DNA of 64,000 nt from Pontibacter mangrovi (GTDB lineage: Bacteria; Bacteroidota; Bacteroidia; Cytophagales; Hymenobacteraceae): NCBI RefSeq assembly GCF_006385705.1, contig NZ_VFRQ01000003.1, positions 62,001-126,000 of the forward strand, read 5' to 3'. Position numbers and translations under genes: made by a program. The notes below the pieces were generated by a model that saw nothing but the letters and a program-made list of their open reading frames with translations, was not told where the DNA came from and made no database searches. The first letter of the stretch is position 1; each line of letters starts with the position of its first letter. This document shows positions 15,751 to 25,455 of this stretch, piece by piece.

Positions 15751-17379
15751 TCACGTTTGGATCACACCCACGTTGTACGGCTTCTCGATAGGCGCGTGGT
15801 TGGCGGCCTCTATGCCCATCGAGATCACCTTGCGCGTCTCCAGCGGATCGATGATACCATCCACCCACAGGCGGGCAGCGGCATAGTATGGCGAGAGCTC
15901 CTCGTTATACTTGTTGGTGATACGCTCCAGCAGCTCCTTCTCCGCCTCAGGGGTGATCTCCTCGCCTTTGGCCTTCATGGATGACACCTGAATCTGCAGC
16001 AGCGTGTTGGCCGCAGCGGCACCGCTCATCACGGCCAGCTGCGCTGTTGGCCAGGCGTAGATCAGGCGCGGGTCGTAGGCTTTGCCGCACATGGCGTAGT
16101 TGCCGGCCCCGTAGCTGTTGCCCACGATGATGGTGAACTTCGGCACCACCGAGTTCGACATGGCGCTCACCATCTTGGCCCCGTCCTTAATAATACCGCC
16201 GTGCTCCGACTTGCTGCCCACCATAAAGCCGGACACATCCTGCAGGAACACCAGCGGGATCTTCTTCTGATTGCAGTTCATGATAAAGCGCGCGGCCTTG
16301 TCGGCAGAGTCGGAGTAGATCACGCCGCCCATCTGCATCTCACCTTTCTTGCTCTTCACGATCTTGCGCTGGTTGGCCACAATGCCCACAGACCAGCCGT
16401 CGATGCGCGCCAGTCCGCAGATCAGCGTCTGTCCGTACAGGTCTTTGTAAGGCTCAAACTCCGAGTTATCAACCATCCGCAGGATGATGTCCATCATGTC
16501 GTATGGCTTCACGCGGTCGGCTGGCAGCATGCCGTACAGCTCGCTCTGGTGGAGCTTTGGCGCGGCAGGCTCTGTGCGGTTAAAGCCGGCTTTGGGCTTT
16601 TCACCCATCTTGTCGAAGATGTTGCGGATATGGTCCAGCGCCTCTTTGTCGTCCTTGCACTTGTAATCCGTCACGCCCGAAATTTCGGAGTGTGTCGTAG
16701 CACCGCCCAACGTTTCATTGTCTATACTTTCGCCAATGGCGGATTTAACCAAGTATGAACCGGCCAGGAAAACGGAACCCGTCCCCTCCACGATCATGGC
16801 CTCATCGCTCATGATGGGTAGGTAAGCCCCTCCGGCCACGCAACTGCCCATGATGGCGGCAATCTGCACGATGCCCATCGAGCTCATCACGGCGTTGTTG
16901 CGGAAAATGCGCCCGAAGTGCTCCTTGTCCGGGAAGATCTCATCCTGCATCGGCAGGAACACGCCCGCGCTGTCCACCAGGTATACGATAGGCAGTTTGT
17001 TCTCTATGGAGATTTCCTGGGCGCGCAGGTTCTTCTTGGCCGTGATTGGGAACCAGGCGCCGGCTTTTACCGTGGCGTCATTGGCCACCACCACGCACTG
17101 GCGGCCTTTGATGTAGCCGATGCCCGTTACCACGCCGCCGCTCGGGCAGCCGCCCACTTCCTTATACATGCCTTCGCCGGCAAAAGCGCCTATCTCCAGG
17201 AACTCGCTGTCTTCGTCCAGCAGGTACTCGATGCGCTCGCGGGCGGTCATTTTACCTTTGGCGTGCTCTTTCTCAATGCGCTTCTCGCCGCCGCCCAGGT
17301 GTACTTTCTTCAGTTTTGTTTTCAGCTGGAATATCAGCTGCTTCAGCGTGTCTTCGTTCTTGTTGAATTCGATATCCAT
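15751..17379 (-). CDS. biotin-dependent acyl-CoA carboxylase, carboxyltransferase (beta) subunit
   Basis: 542 residues with N- and C-terminal carboxyltransferase halves. Recognisable blocks are GKMTARERIEYLLD, GYIKGRQCVVVANDATVKAG, GSCVAGGAYLPIMSDE (acyl-CoA oxyanion loop), FLQDVSGFMVGSKSE and GNSYGAGNYAMCGKAYDPR. The last two blocks are closer to methylcrotonyl-CoA carboxylase beta than to classical propionyl-CoA carboxylase. With mutAB and meaB nearby a propionyl-CoA role is possible, so the substrate is left open. No biotin-carboxylase/BCCP subunit is in the window. BirA (53.4 kb) would biotinylate the partner. Confidence 0.9.
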   Translation of the reverse strand: MDIEFNKNEDTLKQLIFQLKTKLKKVHLGGGEKRIEKEHAKGKMTARERIEYLLDEDSEFLEIGAFAGEGMYKEVGGCPSGGVVTGIGYIKGRQCVVVANDATVKAGAWFPITAKKNLRAQEISIENKLPIVYLVDSAGVFLPMQDEIFPDKEHFGRIFRNNAVMSSMGIVQIAAIMGSCVAGGAYLPIMSDEAMIVEGTGSVFLAGSYLVKSAIGESIDNETLGGATTHSEISGVTDYKCKDDKEALDHIRNIFDKMGEKPKAGFNRTEPAAPKLHQSELYGMLPADRVKPYDMMDIILRMVDNSEFEPYKDLYGQTLICGLARIDGWSVGIVANQRKIVKSKKGEMQMGGVIYSDSADKAARFIMNCNQKKIPLVFLQDVSGFMVGSKSEHGGIIKDGAKMVSAMSNSVVPKFTIIVGNSYGAGNYAMCGKAYDPRLIYAWPTAQLAVMSGAAAANTLLQIQVSSMKAKGEEITPEAEKELLERITNKYNEELSPYYAAARLWVDGIIDPLETRKVISMGIEAANHAPIEKPYNVGVIQT

Positions 17380-17424
17380 TAAGGTTTGATTAGTTTGGGT
17401 GAGTACAATGAGTACAAAATGCGA

Positions 17425-17450
17425 AAATCCGCTTATAAAAGCGGATTTTA
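17425..17450 (-). terminator. hairpin terminator downstream of mlaD-like gene
   Basis: AAAATCCGCTT-ATAA-AAGCGGATTTT is a perfect 11-bp stem with A/T flanks. On the minus strand it follows the MCE gene by 25 bp and precedes the carboxylase gene. A -7 element (17451-17458) abuts it. Confidence 0.75.
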
Positions 17451-17458
17451 CAAATATA
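17451..17458 (-). promoter_or_regulatory. -7 promoter element TATATTTG (minus strand)
   Basis: The plus strand CAAATATA reads TATATTTG on the minus strand, an exact TAnnTTTG match, 72 bp upstream of the carboxylase ATG. Transcription would start inside the adjacent hairpin, so the 5' end of the mRNA would carry part of it. Confidence 0.5.
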
Positions 17459-17475
17459 CAATATTACACGGATGC

Positions 17476-18564
17476 TTACCGGTTTGTTTTAACACTGTCA
17501 GGCGTTGTTACCTGACCTACTGTATCGTTCTCTGGAACTGGCACATACACTGTGTCCGGCACCGTGCGGAATTCCTCGGGGTGCTGCTCCTGCAGTTCCT
17601 TCACCTCGTCCAGAGTAATCACGCGGCCTGTCTCGTCCACTTTATACTTGTCTTTGCGGCCAAACACCGAGAAGCTCACGTAGCGCTTCGGATATGCCTG
17701 AATGTCGCGCAGCAGTAGGTCTAAGGCGGCGGTGGAGCGGTTCAGGTTTTCGTACAGCTGCTCGTCGTTCATCAGCTTTCCGATAGAGCCTTGGTTAGAG
17801 TTAAGCTTTGTAGCCGCCGACTCCAGCTCCTGTACCGCTTGGTTGGCATTGCGCACCAGGGCGTTTATTTCCGTCTCCTTCAGGGTGTCGGTAATTTCGG
17901 CCATGTTCAGCGCCAGCCTGTCTATATGGCGCTGCGTCTGCTTCAGCGAGCGGGTAAGTTCGCTCACATTTTGGGTGATCTCGTTCACATTCTCCTGGTT
18001 GGCGCGCAGCAGGTCGTTCAGGGCAGCGGTGGTTTTATTCGTGTTGGCAAGTATGGCCTGTAGGTTCCCCTTTGCCTCGCTGTCCAGCAGGCGGTTTACC
18101 CGGGCCAGCGTGGTGTCAACCTTATCAATTATCGGCACCGTTTTGGTCGAGATCATTTCCGTAATGCTGCTCTGCATAAACGGTATCAGGGTTTCGCCGC
18201 CGTTATACTGATTGGTGCTATTGCCCAGGAAAAGCGTAATAGCCTTACTGCCCAAAAGGTCGGAGTTGCCGAGCGCCGCTATGGTAGAGTCGCCTACCTG
18301 CAGGTCTTCCCTCACCTCCAGCTCCACCTGTATCTTGTTTTCCTTCTCCGTCATCAAGCGCAGCCTCTGCACCGAGCCCACCTGCACCCCGTTCAGAATC
18401 ACAGGGTTGGATACGGCCAGACCGTCCACGTTGTCATATACAACATAATAGCGGCGTGTGCTGGAGAAAAGATCGGACCCTTTCAGGAACATGAATCCGA
18501 AGTATAGAATAATAAGCGCGACAATGCCAAGCAGTGCGACTTTAATTTCCTTTGATATCTTCAC
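17476..18564 (-). CDS. MlaD-family MCE-domain protein
   Basis: 362 residues. An N-terminal transmembrane anchor (VALLGIVALIILYFGFMFL) is followed by the MCE domain at ~38-115 (YYVVYDNVDGLAVSNPVILNG split by context, VGSVQRLRL, LLGSKAITLFLG). A long helical region (~140-285) follows, then a short charged tail. MCE proteins form hexameric periplasmic rings in ABC-type phospholipid transport (Mla). The MlaE/MlaF partners are not in the window. It is encoded 12 bp downstream of the amidase gene, a common Bacteroidota pairing. Confidence 0.88.
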   Translation of the reverse strand: MKISKEIKVALLGIVALIILYFGFMFLKGSDLFSSTRRYYVVYDNVDGLAVSNPVILNGVQVGSVQRLRLMTEKENKIQVELEVREDLQVGDSTIAALGNSDLLGSKAITLFLGNSTNQYNGGETLIPFMQSSITEMISTKTVPIIDKVDTTLARVNRLLDSEAKGNLQAILANTNKTTAALNDLLRANQENVNEITQNVSELTRSLKQTQRHIDRLALNMAEITDTLKETEINALVRNANQAVQELESAATKLNSNQGSIGKLMNDEQLYENLNRSTAALDLLLRDIQAYPKRYVSFSVFGRKDKYKVDETGRVITLDEVKELQEQHPEEFRTVPDTVYVPVPENDTVGQVTTPDSVKTNR

Positions 18565-18576
18565 GTAGGGGTGTGC

Positions 18577-19359
18577 TTAGTTCATAGCCTCCAGCTCTTG
18601 CTTATACTCTTTGAAGGCCCTGTATATACCTGATGCAATATACGATTGCCCGGTCTTATCGTTAAGAAATTTTTCTTCGGTAGGGTTTGTCAAGAAGCCG
18701 CACTCAATCAGCACGCTGGGCATGTATGATTTCCAGAGCACCAGGAAGCCCGCCTGCTTCACGCCGCGGCTCTTGCGCCCAGCCCGGGTGCTGAACTCGC
18801 GCTCTATCTTCTCAGCGAAGCGCAGGCTGTTGTCTATGTACGCGCTTTGGTGCAGGGCAAACAGAATGTGGCTCTGCGGGGAGTTAGGGTCAAAACCGTT
18901 ATAGTTGGCTTCGTAGTTCTCTTCGTGCAGGATTACGGAGTTCTCGCGCTTGGCCACCTCCAGGTTACCTTTGGAAGTATGCAAACCCATGGTATAGGTT
19001 TCGGTGCCATACGCGGCCGAGGGGCCAGCATTCAGGTGGATGGAAATGAATAGATCCGCGTTGTTCTTGTTCGCAATTCCGGCCCGGTCTATCAGTTCCA
19101 CGAACTTATCCTCGGTGCGGGTGTAAACCACTTTCACGTCGGGCACGTTCTTCTCTATCAGACCGCCAACCTGCTTGGCTATATCCAGCGCTACAATCGC
19201 CTCATGAGAAAATTTACCGTTACACCCCACATCCTTTCCCCCGTGACCGGCATCAATCACGACAGTACGCAACTTGTACTCTTTCTTAAAATTAAGCGTA
19301 TTGGAGGAGCACAGCAGAAAAACAAAAGCCAGAATTGATACAGTAACAATATTTTTCAC
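18577..19359 (-). CDS. N-acetylmuramoyl-L-alanine amidase (Amidase_3)
   Basis: 260 residues with an N-terminal signal sequence (IVTVSILAFVFLLCSSN). It cleaves the amide bond between MurNAc and the stem peptide during cell separation. Zn ligands are His in VIDAGHGGKD, Glu in SHEAIVALD and His in FISIHLNAG. The catalytic Glu is in VLIECGFLTNPTEE. A Cys near the signal end (LLCSSN) leaves a lipoprotein form possible. It is divergent from lptD and upstream of the MCE gene. Confidence 0.93.
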   Translation of the reverse strand: MKNIVTVSILAFVFLLCSSNTLNFKKEYKLRTVVIDAGHGGKDVGCNGKFSHEAIVALDIAKQVGGLIEKNVPDVKVVYTRTEDKFVELIDRAGIANKNNADLFISIHLNAGPSAAYGTETYTMGLHTSKGNLEVAKRENSVILHEENYEANYNGFDPNSPQSHILFALHQSAYIDNSLRFAEKIEREFSTRAGRKSRGVKQAGFLVLWKSYMPSVLIECGFLTNPTEEKFLNDKTGQSYIASGIYRAFKEYKQELEAMN

Positions 19360-19387
19360 AACGCTCGTTAGTTAAAAGCTAAAACAA

Positions 19388-19395
19388 TAACTTTG
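19388..19395 (+). promoter_or_regulatory. -7 promoter element TAACTTTG for lptD
   Basis: An exact TAnnTTTG match 29-38 bp upstream of the likely lptD start. No TTTG is seen 19 bp upstream. Confidence 0.5.
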
Positions 19396-19432
19396 TACAA
19401 ATTAAGTAAACTTTTAGGGAACTCTGAAGAAG

Positions 19433-22129
19433 TTGCGCCACTACGTTTTCATTTTTTTACTACTGCTGCAGTCTGCCATTCTCAGCGCTCCGCTGGCTCA
19501 CGCCCAGCGAGGGCTTAAGCGTGCCACAACTGCCGCCCAGCAAGACACTCCTACGGTAGCATCGCAAGATACGGCTCTTGTTGCCGGCCAGGACTCGGTG
19601 AGCCTGGCTGCGCCCCAAGGCGATATCGCCACCACTATCAAATACTCTGCCAGAGACTCCATGCGGTTTGAGGTAGGCAACAAGGTGGTGCACCTCTACG
19701 GCGACGCCAAGATCGACTACGGCGACATGAAGCTGGAGGCCGCCTACATCCAGATCAACTACGAGACCAATACCCTTACCGCCACCACCCTCCCTGACTC
19801 TACGGGCAAAGACACAGGAACGCCGGTATTTACGCAGGGCCCGGAAACGTACGCCGCCAAGCGCATCGCCTACAACTATAAAACCAAACGTGGCCGCATT
19901 TCTGAAGTAGTAACGCAGCAAGGCGAGGGATACATACATTCGGAGGTAGTAAAACGCAACGAAAGCAACGAGTTCTTCGGCCTCCACAACAAGTATACGA
20001 CCTGTAACCTGGAGCACCCGCACTTCTACATCAACGCCGGGAAGATAAAGGCCATACCTAACGACAAGGTGATGGCCGGGCCGTTTAACCTCGTGATCGG
20101 TGATATTCCCACGCCACTGGGCTTCTTGTTCGGCCTGTTCCCCACGCCAAAGGCGAAGCGCGCCTCCGGCGTAATTGTGCCCAGCTACGGCGAGAACACC
20201 AGGGGCTTCTTCCTAAACAACGGCGGCTACTACTTTGCCTGGAACGACTACATGGGCACCCGCTTAACGGGAGACATTTACTCGCTGGGTGGCTGGAATG
20301 CCGAGGTTAGCACCGATTACGTGAAGCGCTACGCCTACCGCGGCAACTTCCGGTTTACCTACGACAACTTTAAAAATGACGAGGCTGATGTTATAGGAGG
20401 CGCCCGGACTACCGACAACGCCTTTAGCCAGCTGCCTTCATCCAGACGCACCTTTTGGATCTACTGGACCCACAACCCGGTTACCAAGCCCGGCCGTGGC
20501 TCGTTTAGCGCCAGCGTGAACGCCGGTAGCGCACTGCACCAGCGCCTGAACTATAATGGTTCTACCCAATATCTGTCGCCAACGTTCAACTCCTACGTAT
20601 CATACCAGAAAACTGTGCCTAACTCGCCTTTCAGCTATACTATAAAGGCTAGCCAGGGCCAGAGTACGCAGACGGGCAACATGAACTTTGTGCTGCCAGA
20701 CCTTAACTTCAGCATGTCGCAGGTGTCGTTGGCGGAGCTTTTCTCCGATGCACCCAGCACCAACAAGTGGTACGAAAAATTCACGCTGACTTACAATGTG
20801 CGTGCTTCCAATACTGTCTCTAACCTGCAGCCAGCCCGCACCCGCTCCGACTTCCCGCTGCTGGAGGCGGCCCCGGCAGATACCATCGACATTAACTTTG
20901 ACAACCTGCAGCGCCTGTGGGAGAGCGGCGAAAAGCAGGCATCGCACGCCTTTGGCATAGGCCTGGGCAACTATAAAGTGCTCCGGTTCTTTAACTTTAG
21001 CCCAAACGTAAGCTACAGCGAAACCTGGCTGGATGAGAAGTATAGTTTCCGCTTCAACCCAGACTCCCAGCGCGTAGACATCGATACCACCAATTTTGGG
21101 CGCGTGTACCAGTACAGCGCCGGCGCCAGCCTAAACACGACCATTTATGGTACCGTGAATTTTAAGGAAGGCAAAAAAGTAGAGGCCATCCGCCACCTGG
21201 TAAGGCCAAGCATCAGCTACAGCTACCGCCCGGACTTCGGGGACGAGCGTTTCGGGTTTTACCAACGCACCCTGATAGGCGCCGACCCAAACACAAACGA
21301 GGCTATTTACCAGGATCTGGGGCGCTTCCGGGCCGGCTTACCTTCCAGAGGGCTCAGCTCCGCCCTTAGCTTTAGCCTAGACAATAGCCTGGAGATGAAA
21401 GTGAAGGCAAAAAGCGACACAGCAGAGGCCAAGTCAGAAAAGGTAAGCCTCATTGATAACCTTCGCCTATCGTCCAGCTACGACTTTGCCCGCGATACGT
21501 TAAGGCTAGCGCCGATACGGATCTCACTGAACACGAAGCTGTTCAAGTTCATCAACATGAGCTTTAACTCTACCCTGGACCCGTATGAGAAAGACACGCT
21601 GGGGCGCTCAATTGACAAATACTACTTCGACTTTACCAAAGGCAAGCTGGGCCGCATCAGCAGCGCCGGCCTTATCCTGACAGCTAGTTTAACGCCAGAA
21701 GCGTTCAGGACCGACGAGCCCGCGCCAGCCAATCTGCCGTCGCTGGAGCGGGAACCTTTTGACCCGCTGATGCCGGAGTATGTAGACTTTAAGATTCCGT
21801 GGACGCTGAACCTGAACTACTCCATGAGTTACAATCGCTCGTTTGGCCTTAGGGGCGACAGAAGGCTGACGCAGACCATGGCGCTAGACGGCTCCCTGAA
21901 CATAACCGAGAAGTGGAAGGTAACTTACAATGCCACCTACGACATCTCAAACCAAAACATTTCTTACGCCAACGTGCAGATTTACCGCGACCTGCACTGC
22001 TGGGACATGAGCATCGGGTGGGTGCCGTTTGGCATGCTGCGCGGCTACAACCTCACCATCAACGCCCGCTCCGCCCTGCTGCAAGACCTGAAACTCACCA
22101 AACGCAGCAACACCGGATATAACTACTAA
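19433..22129 (+). CDS. lptD: LptD/OstA-like outer-membrane LPS-assembly protein
   Basis: 898 residues. A signal peptide ([20 protein letters not shown]) precedes an OstA/LptA-like beta-jellyroll N-domain at ~65-215 ([27 protein letters not shown] split by context). A large beta-barrel follows, rich in alternating aromatic residues up to the C-terminus. It inserts LPS into the outer leaflet. There is no ATG near the start. The frame opens after a TAG at 19415 and offers CTG (19424, giving xKKLRHYVF) or TTG (19433). The CTG reading would give a more classical Lys-Lys signal-peptide n-region, so the start is uncertain by three codons. Divergent amidase-mlaD genes complete a typical envelope cluster. 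Confidence 0.88.
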   Translation: MRHYVFIFLLLLQSAILSAPLAHAQRGLKRATTAAQQDTPTVASQDTALVAGQDSVSLAAPQGDIATTIKYSARDSMRFEVGNKVVHLYGDAKIDYGDMKLEAAYIQINYETNTLTATTLPDSTGKDTGTPVFTQGPETYAAKRIAYNYKTKRGRISEVVTQQGEGYIHSEVVKRNESNEFFGLHNKYTTCNLEHPHFYINAGKIKAIPNDKVMAGPFNLVIGDIPTPLGFLFGLFPTPKAKRASGVIVPSYGENTRGFFLNNGGYYFAWNDYMGTRLTGDIYSLGGWNAEVSTDYVKRYAYRGNFRFTYDNFKNDEADVIGGARTTDNAFSQLPSSRRTFWIYWTHNPVTKPGRGSFSASVNAGSALHQRLNYNGSTQYLSPTFNSYVSYQKTVPNSPFSYTIKASQGQSTQTGNMNFVLPDLNFSMSQVSLAELFSDAPSTNKWYEKFTLTYNVRASNTVSNLQPARTRSDFPLLEAAPADTIDINFDNLQRLWESGEKQASHAFGIGLGNYKVLRFFNFSPNVSYSETWLDEKYSFRFNPDSQRVDIDTTNFGRVYQYSAGASLNTTIYGTVNFKEGKKVEAIRHLVRPSISYSYRPDFGDERFGFYQRTLIGADPNTNEAIYQDLGRFRAGLPSRGLSSALSFSLDNSLEMKVKAKSDTAEAKSEKVSLIDNLRLSSSYDFARDTLRLAPIRISLNTKLFKFINMSFNSTLDPYEKDTLGRSIDKYYFDFTKGKLGRISSAGLILTASLTPEAFRTDEPAPANLPSLEREPFDPLMPEYVDFKIPWTLNLNYSMSYNRSFGLRGDRRLTQTMALDGSLNITEKWKVTYNATYDISNQNISYANVQIYRDLHCWDMSIGWVPFGMLRGYNLTINARSALLQDLKLTKRSNTGYNY

Positions 22130-22134
22130 CACAG

Positions 22135-22169
22135 AACAGCCACATCAAAAGGTGGCTGTTTTTGTTTTT
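22135..22169 (+). terminator. terminator after lptD
   Basis: The 9-bp stem AACAGCCAC / GTGGCTGTT is followed by TTTGTTTTT. Confidence 0.88.
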
Positions 22170-22206
22170 AGATTTTATAGCTTTACATCTAAAACAACAG
22201 CAAGCT

Positions 22207-23025
22207 ATGTCTGTACATAAAAACGATATAAAGAAGGTTACTACGCACCAGTTGCAGAACATGAAAGAGCGCGGCGAGAAGATCTCCATGCTAACTGCCT
22301 ACGATTACTCCATGGCCACCATTCTGGATGCCGCCGGGGTAGACGTGCTGCTGGTAGGCGATTCGGCCTCTAATGTGATGGCGGGCCATGAGACTACCTT
22401 GCCGATTACGCTGGACCAGATGATCTACCACGCCTCCTCGGTAGTGCGTGGCGTAAACCGCGCCTTTGTGGTGGTGGACCTGCCTTTTGGCTCGTACCAG
22501 GGCAACTCATCCGAGGCTTTGCGTTCTACTATCCGCATCATGAAAGAATCCGGTGCGCATGGCATAAAGCTGGAGGGCGGTGCCGAGATCAAAGAGTCTA
22601 TCACACGCATACTTAGCGCGGGTGTGCCGGTAATGGGGCACTTGGGCCTTACGCCGCAGTCGATCTATAAATTTGGCACCTACACCGTTAGGGCCAAAGA
22701 GGAAGCCGAGGCACAGAAACTTATGGAAGACGCACTGCTGCTGCAAGAGCTGGGTTGTTTTTCTATAGTACTGGAGAAGATCCCGTCGGAGCTGGCAAAA
22801 CGCGTGGCCGAGCAACTGCAGATACCTGTCATAGGCATTGGCGCCGGTCCGCACGTAGACGGGCAGGTGCTGGTAGTGCACGACATGCTGGGCATCAACA
22901 AAGAGTTTAAGCCCCGTTTCCTGCGCCGCTACGCCGACCTGCACAGCATCATGACCGACGCCGTTCAGAACTATGTGCAGGACGTGAAAAGCAAGGATTT
23001 CCCGAACGAGAAAGAAGCCTACTAA
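22207..23025 (+). CDS. panB: 3-methyl-2-oxobutanoate hydroxymethyltransferase
   Basis: 272 residues from the ATG at 22207; the upstream in-frame ATG at 22162 lies within the terminator region. It adds a hydroxymethyl group from methylene-THF to 2-oxoisovalerate to give ketopantoate, the first committed step to pantothenate and CoA. Family motifs: [58 protein letters not shown] and [15 protein letters not shown]. Length is normal. No panC or panD neighbour is present. Confidence 0.96.
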   Translation: MSVHKNDIKKVTTHQLQNMKERGEKISMLTAYDYSMATILDAAGVDVLLVGDSASNVMAGHETTLPITLDQMIYHASSVVRGVNRAFVVVDLPFGSYQGNSSEALRSTIRIMKESGAHGIKLEGGAEIKESITRILSAGVPVMGHLGLTPQSIYKFGTYTVRAKEEAEAQKLMEDALLLQELGCFSIVLEKIPSELAKRVAEQLQIPVIGIGAGPHVDGQVLVVHDMLGINKEFKPRFLRRYADLHSIMTDAVQNYVQDVKSKDFPNEKEAY

Positions 23026-23026
23026 A

Positions 23027-23105
23027 GGAGTTATGAGTTCCGAATGATGCATAGGCAGAAAATAAACTCATAACTCGGAACCAGGAACTCGAAATTCATA
23101 ACTCC
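23027..23105. repeat. inverted repeat of AGTTATGAGTTCC-type words between panB and the pseudouridine synthase gene
   Basis: GGAGTTATG (23027-23035) is complementary to CATAACTCC (23097-23105), which abuts the ATG at 23106. Internal copies ACTCATAACTCGG and GGAACTC lie between them. The spacer repeats the same words in both orientations. Confidence 0.7.
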
Positions 23106-23783
23106 ATGCTAGACGTACTTTTTGAGGATAACCATGTGCTGGTGGTAAACAAGCCTGCCGGCCTGCTGGTGCACGGCGACGAGACCGGCGACGTGACGCT
23201 GGCGGACCTGGCGAAAGAGTACATCCGGGAGAAGTATAACAAGCCGGGCAATGTGTTTGTGGGCGTGGTGCACCGCCTCGACAGGCCGGTGAGCGGTGTG
23301 GTGCTGCTGGCCAAAACCTCCAAAGCCCTCACCCGCCTGAACGAGCTTTTTCGGAGCAAGAAAACGGTGAAGACCTATTGGGCAGTGGTGCAGAACCGCC
23401 CTAAACAGGAACAGGGGAACCTGGTGCACTGGCTCGTGAAAGACAGCTCCCGCAATGTAACCAAAGCCTTTGCCAAGGAGAACGCTGCCGGCTCCCGCTC
23501 CGAGCTAAATTACAGGCTGCTGAGCGTGCAACAAGGGAAATATCTGCTGGAGGTAAACCCCATCACCGGCAGGCCGCACCAGATACGGGTGCAACTCTCC
23601 TCCATGCACTGCCCTATACTTGGCGACCTGAAGTATGGCGCCGCCCAGCCCCTGCCCGATAAAAGTATAGCCCTGCACGCGCGGCGGCTGCAGTTTACGC
23701 ACCCCACGCTCAAAACGCAGATCACCGTTAGCGCACCTCCTCCGGCCGCCCCCGTTTGGGCTCCGTTCAGGCAACTGGCTTAA
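23106..23783 (+). CDS. RluA/RluD-family pseudouridine synthase
   Basis: 225 residues. It isomerises uridine to pseudouridine in rRNA or tRNA; the exact target cannot be assigned. The catalytic Asp lies in VVHRLDRPVSGVVLLAKT. VNKPAGLLVHGD near the N-terminus and NPITGRPHQIRVQLS in the second half are typical. No S4 domain precedes the catalytic domain, as in the short RluA-like enzymes (RluA/RluC-like). Confidence 0.92.
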   Translation: MLDVLFEDNHVLVVNKPAGLLVHGDETGDVTLADLAKEYIREKYNKPGNVFVGVVHRLDRPVSGVVLLAKTSKALTRLNELFRSKKTVKTYWAVVQNRPKQEQGNLVHWLVKDSSRNVTKAFAKENAAGSRSELNYRLLSVQQGKYLLEVNPITGRPHQIRVQLSSMHCPILGDLKYGAAQPLPDKSIALHARRLQFTHPTLKTQITVSAPPPAAPVWAPFRQLA

Positions 23784-23867
23784 CACGAGCTGCTAAGCAA
23801 AACATGATATTTGTCATTTTCTGAACTTTTACCCTCTCAATACTATTTTACTTTTAAATTCGTGTTG

Positions 23868-23875
23868 TAGCTTTG
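23868..23875 (+). promoter_or_regulatory. -7 promoter element TAGCTTTG for the desaturase gene
   Basis: An exact TAnnTTTG match 74 bp upstream of the ATG, implying a leader of about 65 nt. The -33 region is AT-rich but has no exact TTTG. Confidence 0.55.
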
Positions 23876-23949
23876 CGTATGGCAAGGCGTGTCTTTCGCA
23901 CGGATTCTGCCGCACAAAAAGCATCAAACCATCTTATACTGATACATTA

Positions 23950-24720
23950 ATGGCCATACTTATCTTTTTTGTGGTGCACTGGTACCTGTCGCTGTTCGTG
24001 CAGACCTTTTACCTGCACCGCTACGCAGCACACAAAATGTTTACCATGAACCCGTTCTGGGAGAAGGCATTTTACCTGCTCACCTACATTGCACAGGGCT
24101 CCTCGTTCCTGTCGCCGCGGGCTTATGCCATCCTGCACCGCATGCACCACGCCTTCTCCGACACGGAGCGCGACCCGCACTCGCCGCATTTCTCCAACAA
24201 CGCCTTCACGATGATGTGGAAGACGAAGGAGATCTATAACAACGTGCTGAACAACCGCGTGGAGCCGGAGCGCCGCTTTGAGGGCAACTATCCGGTGTGG
24301 CCGCTGCTGGAAAGAATCGGTGACTCCTACTTCTCCCGCATTGGCTGGGGTGTAGCTTATGTGCTGTTTTACATCGCCTTTGCCACGCAGTGGTGGATGT
24401 TCCTGTTGTTGCCAATCCATTTCCTGATGGGACCGGTGCACGGCGCCATCGTGAACTGGAGCGGGCACAAGTATGGCTACCAGAACTTCGATAACAACGA
24501 CAAATCCAGAAACTCGCTTTTCTTCGACTTTCTGACAGGCGGTGAGCTGTTCCAGAACAACCACCACAAGCTGCCTAACCGCGTGAACTTCGGCGTGAAG
24601 TGGTGGGAAGTGGACCCTACCTGGCCGGTAATCTGGACGCTGGACAAGCTGAGCATCATTAAGCTGAAGCCCGTGAAGGTGAAAGCCGCCAAGCCTCAAA
24701 GAGTGAAAGCAAGCGCTTAA
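23950..24720 (+). CDS. membrane fatty-acid / acyl-CoA desaturase
   Basis: 256 residues. It inserts a cis double bond into acyl chains using a di-iron centre. All three histidine boxes are present: HRYAAH at 23-28, HRMHH at 63-67 and QNNHHKLPN at ~202-210. Hydrophobic segments flank them (LIFFVVHWYLSLFVQTFYL; VAYVLFYIAFA...MFLLLPIHFLM). The C-terminus is a short basic tail. It is a single-gene unit between its own promoter and terminator and is likely to be used in membrane-fluidity control. Confidence 0.92.
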   Translation: MAILIFFVVHWYLSLFVQTFYLHRYAAHKMFTMNPFWEKAFYLLTYIAQGSSFLSPRAYAILHRMHHAFSDTERDPHSPHFSNNAFTMMWKTKEIYNNVLNNRVEPERRFEGNYPVWPLLERIGDSYFSRIGWGVAYVLFYIAFATQWWMFLLLPIHFLMGPVHGAIVNWSGHKYGYQNFDNNDKSRNSLFFDFLTGGELFQNNHHKLPNRVNFGVKWWEVDPTWPVIWTLDKLSIIKLKPVKVKAAKPQRVKASA

Positions 24721-24729
24721 CTATACTTG

Positions 24730-24758
24730 AAAGCCCTCCCCGCAACGGAGGGCTTTTT
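24730..24758 (+). terminator. terminator after the desaturase gene
   Basis: The stem AAAGCCCTCC / GGAGGGCTTT encloses a CCGCAAC loop and is followed by TTTCT. Confidence 0.88.
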
Positions 24759-24836
24759 CTATACTTTATACTTAGCGCTAAACCTCAGAGGATTAATAAA
24801 TAACAGAGGGCTGTAGATAATCAGAAATTATTTCCT

Positions 24837-24844
24837 TAATTTTG
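24837..24844 (+). promoter_or_regulatory. -7 promoter element TAATTTTG of the rpsP operon
   Basis: An exact TAnnTTTG match 51 bp upstream of the rpsP ATG, within an AT-rich stretch. Confidence 0.6.
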
Positions 24845-24895
24845 CGGTTCTAAACAGGCGGACGGGTTCCGCCGACTGAAAAAACACATTATAAA

Positions 24896-25444
24896 ATGGC
24901 AGTAAAAATCAGACTGGCCCGCAGAGGCCGCAAGAAAGCCGCTATCTACGATATCGTAGTAGCCGACGCTCGAGCACCACGTGATGGTAAATTCATCGAG
25001 AAACTGGGTACTTACAACCCAAATTCTAACCCCGCTTTCATCGACTTCAACGAAGATAAGGCATTCCAGTGGGTTATGAACGGTGCGCAGCCGACTGACA
25101 CCGTAAAAGCAATGCTTTCTTACAGAGGCATCCTGTTCAAGAAGCACCTGCAGGTAGGTGTTATCAAAGGAGCCATCTCTCAGGAAACTGCTGACCAGCG
25201 TTTTAACGAGTGGAAAGAAGCGAAAGACGCGAAGATCGAAGAGAAACGCCAGAAGCTGGGTTCTGAGAAAGAAACTAAGCGTGCTGCTGCTCTGGAGGCT
25301 GAGCGTAAAGTAAACGAGGCCCGTGCTGAGGCTATCCGCCAGCGTGAGGCTGAGAAAGCTGCCGCTAACGCTCCTGCTGCTGAAGAGGCTACTGAGGCCC
25401 CTGCAGAAGGCGCCGAAGGCGAAGCTACTGAAGAGCAAGCATAA
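24896..25444 (+). CDS. rpsP: 30S ribosomal protein S16 with long C-terminal extension
   Basis: 182 residues. The N-terminal ~85 are canonical S16 ([32 protein letters not shown]). The remaining ~95 form a charged Ala/Glu/Lys/Arg-rich helix-prone tail ending in a Glu/Ala low-complexity stretch ([20 protein letters not shown]). Long S16 tails are common in Bacteroidota. It is the first gene of rpsP-rimM-trmD, a conserved ribosome-maturation set. Confidence 0.96.
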   Translation: MAVKIRLARRGRKKAAIYDIVVADARAPRDGKFIEKLGTYNPNSNPAFIDFNEDKAFQWVMNGAQPTDTVKAMLSYRGILFKKHLQVGVIKGAISQETADQRFNEWKEAKDAKIEEKRQKLGSEKETKRAAALEAERKVNEARAEAIRQREAEKAAANAPAAEEATEAPAEGAEGEATEEQA

Positions 25445-25455
25445 TTTAGTGTGCC

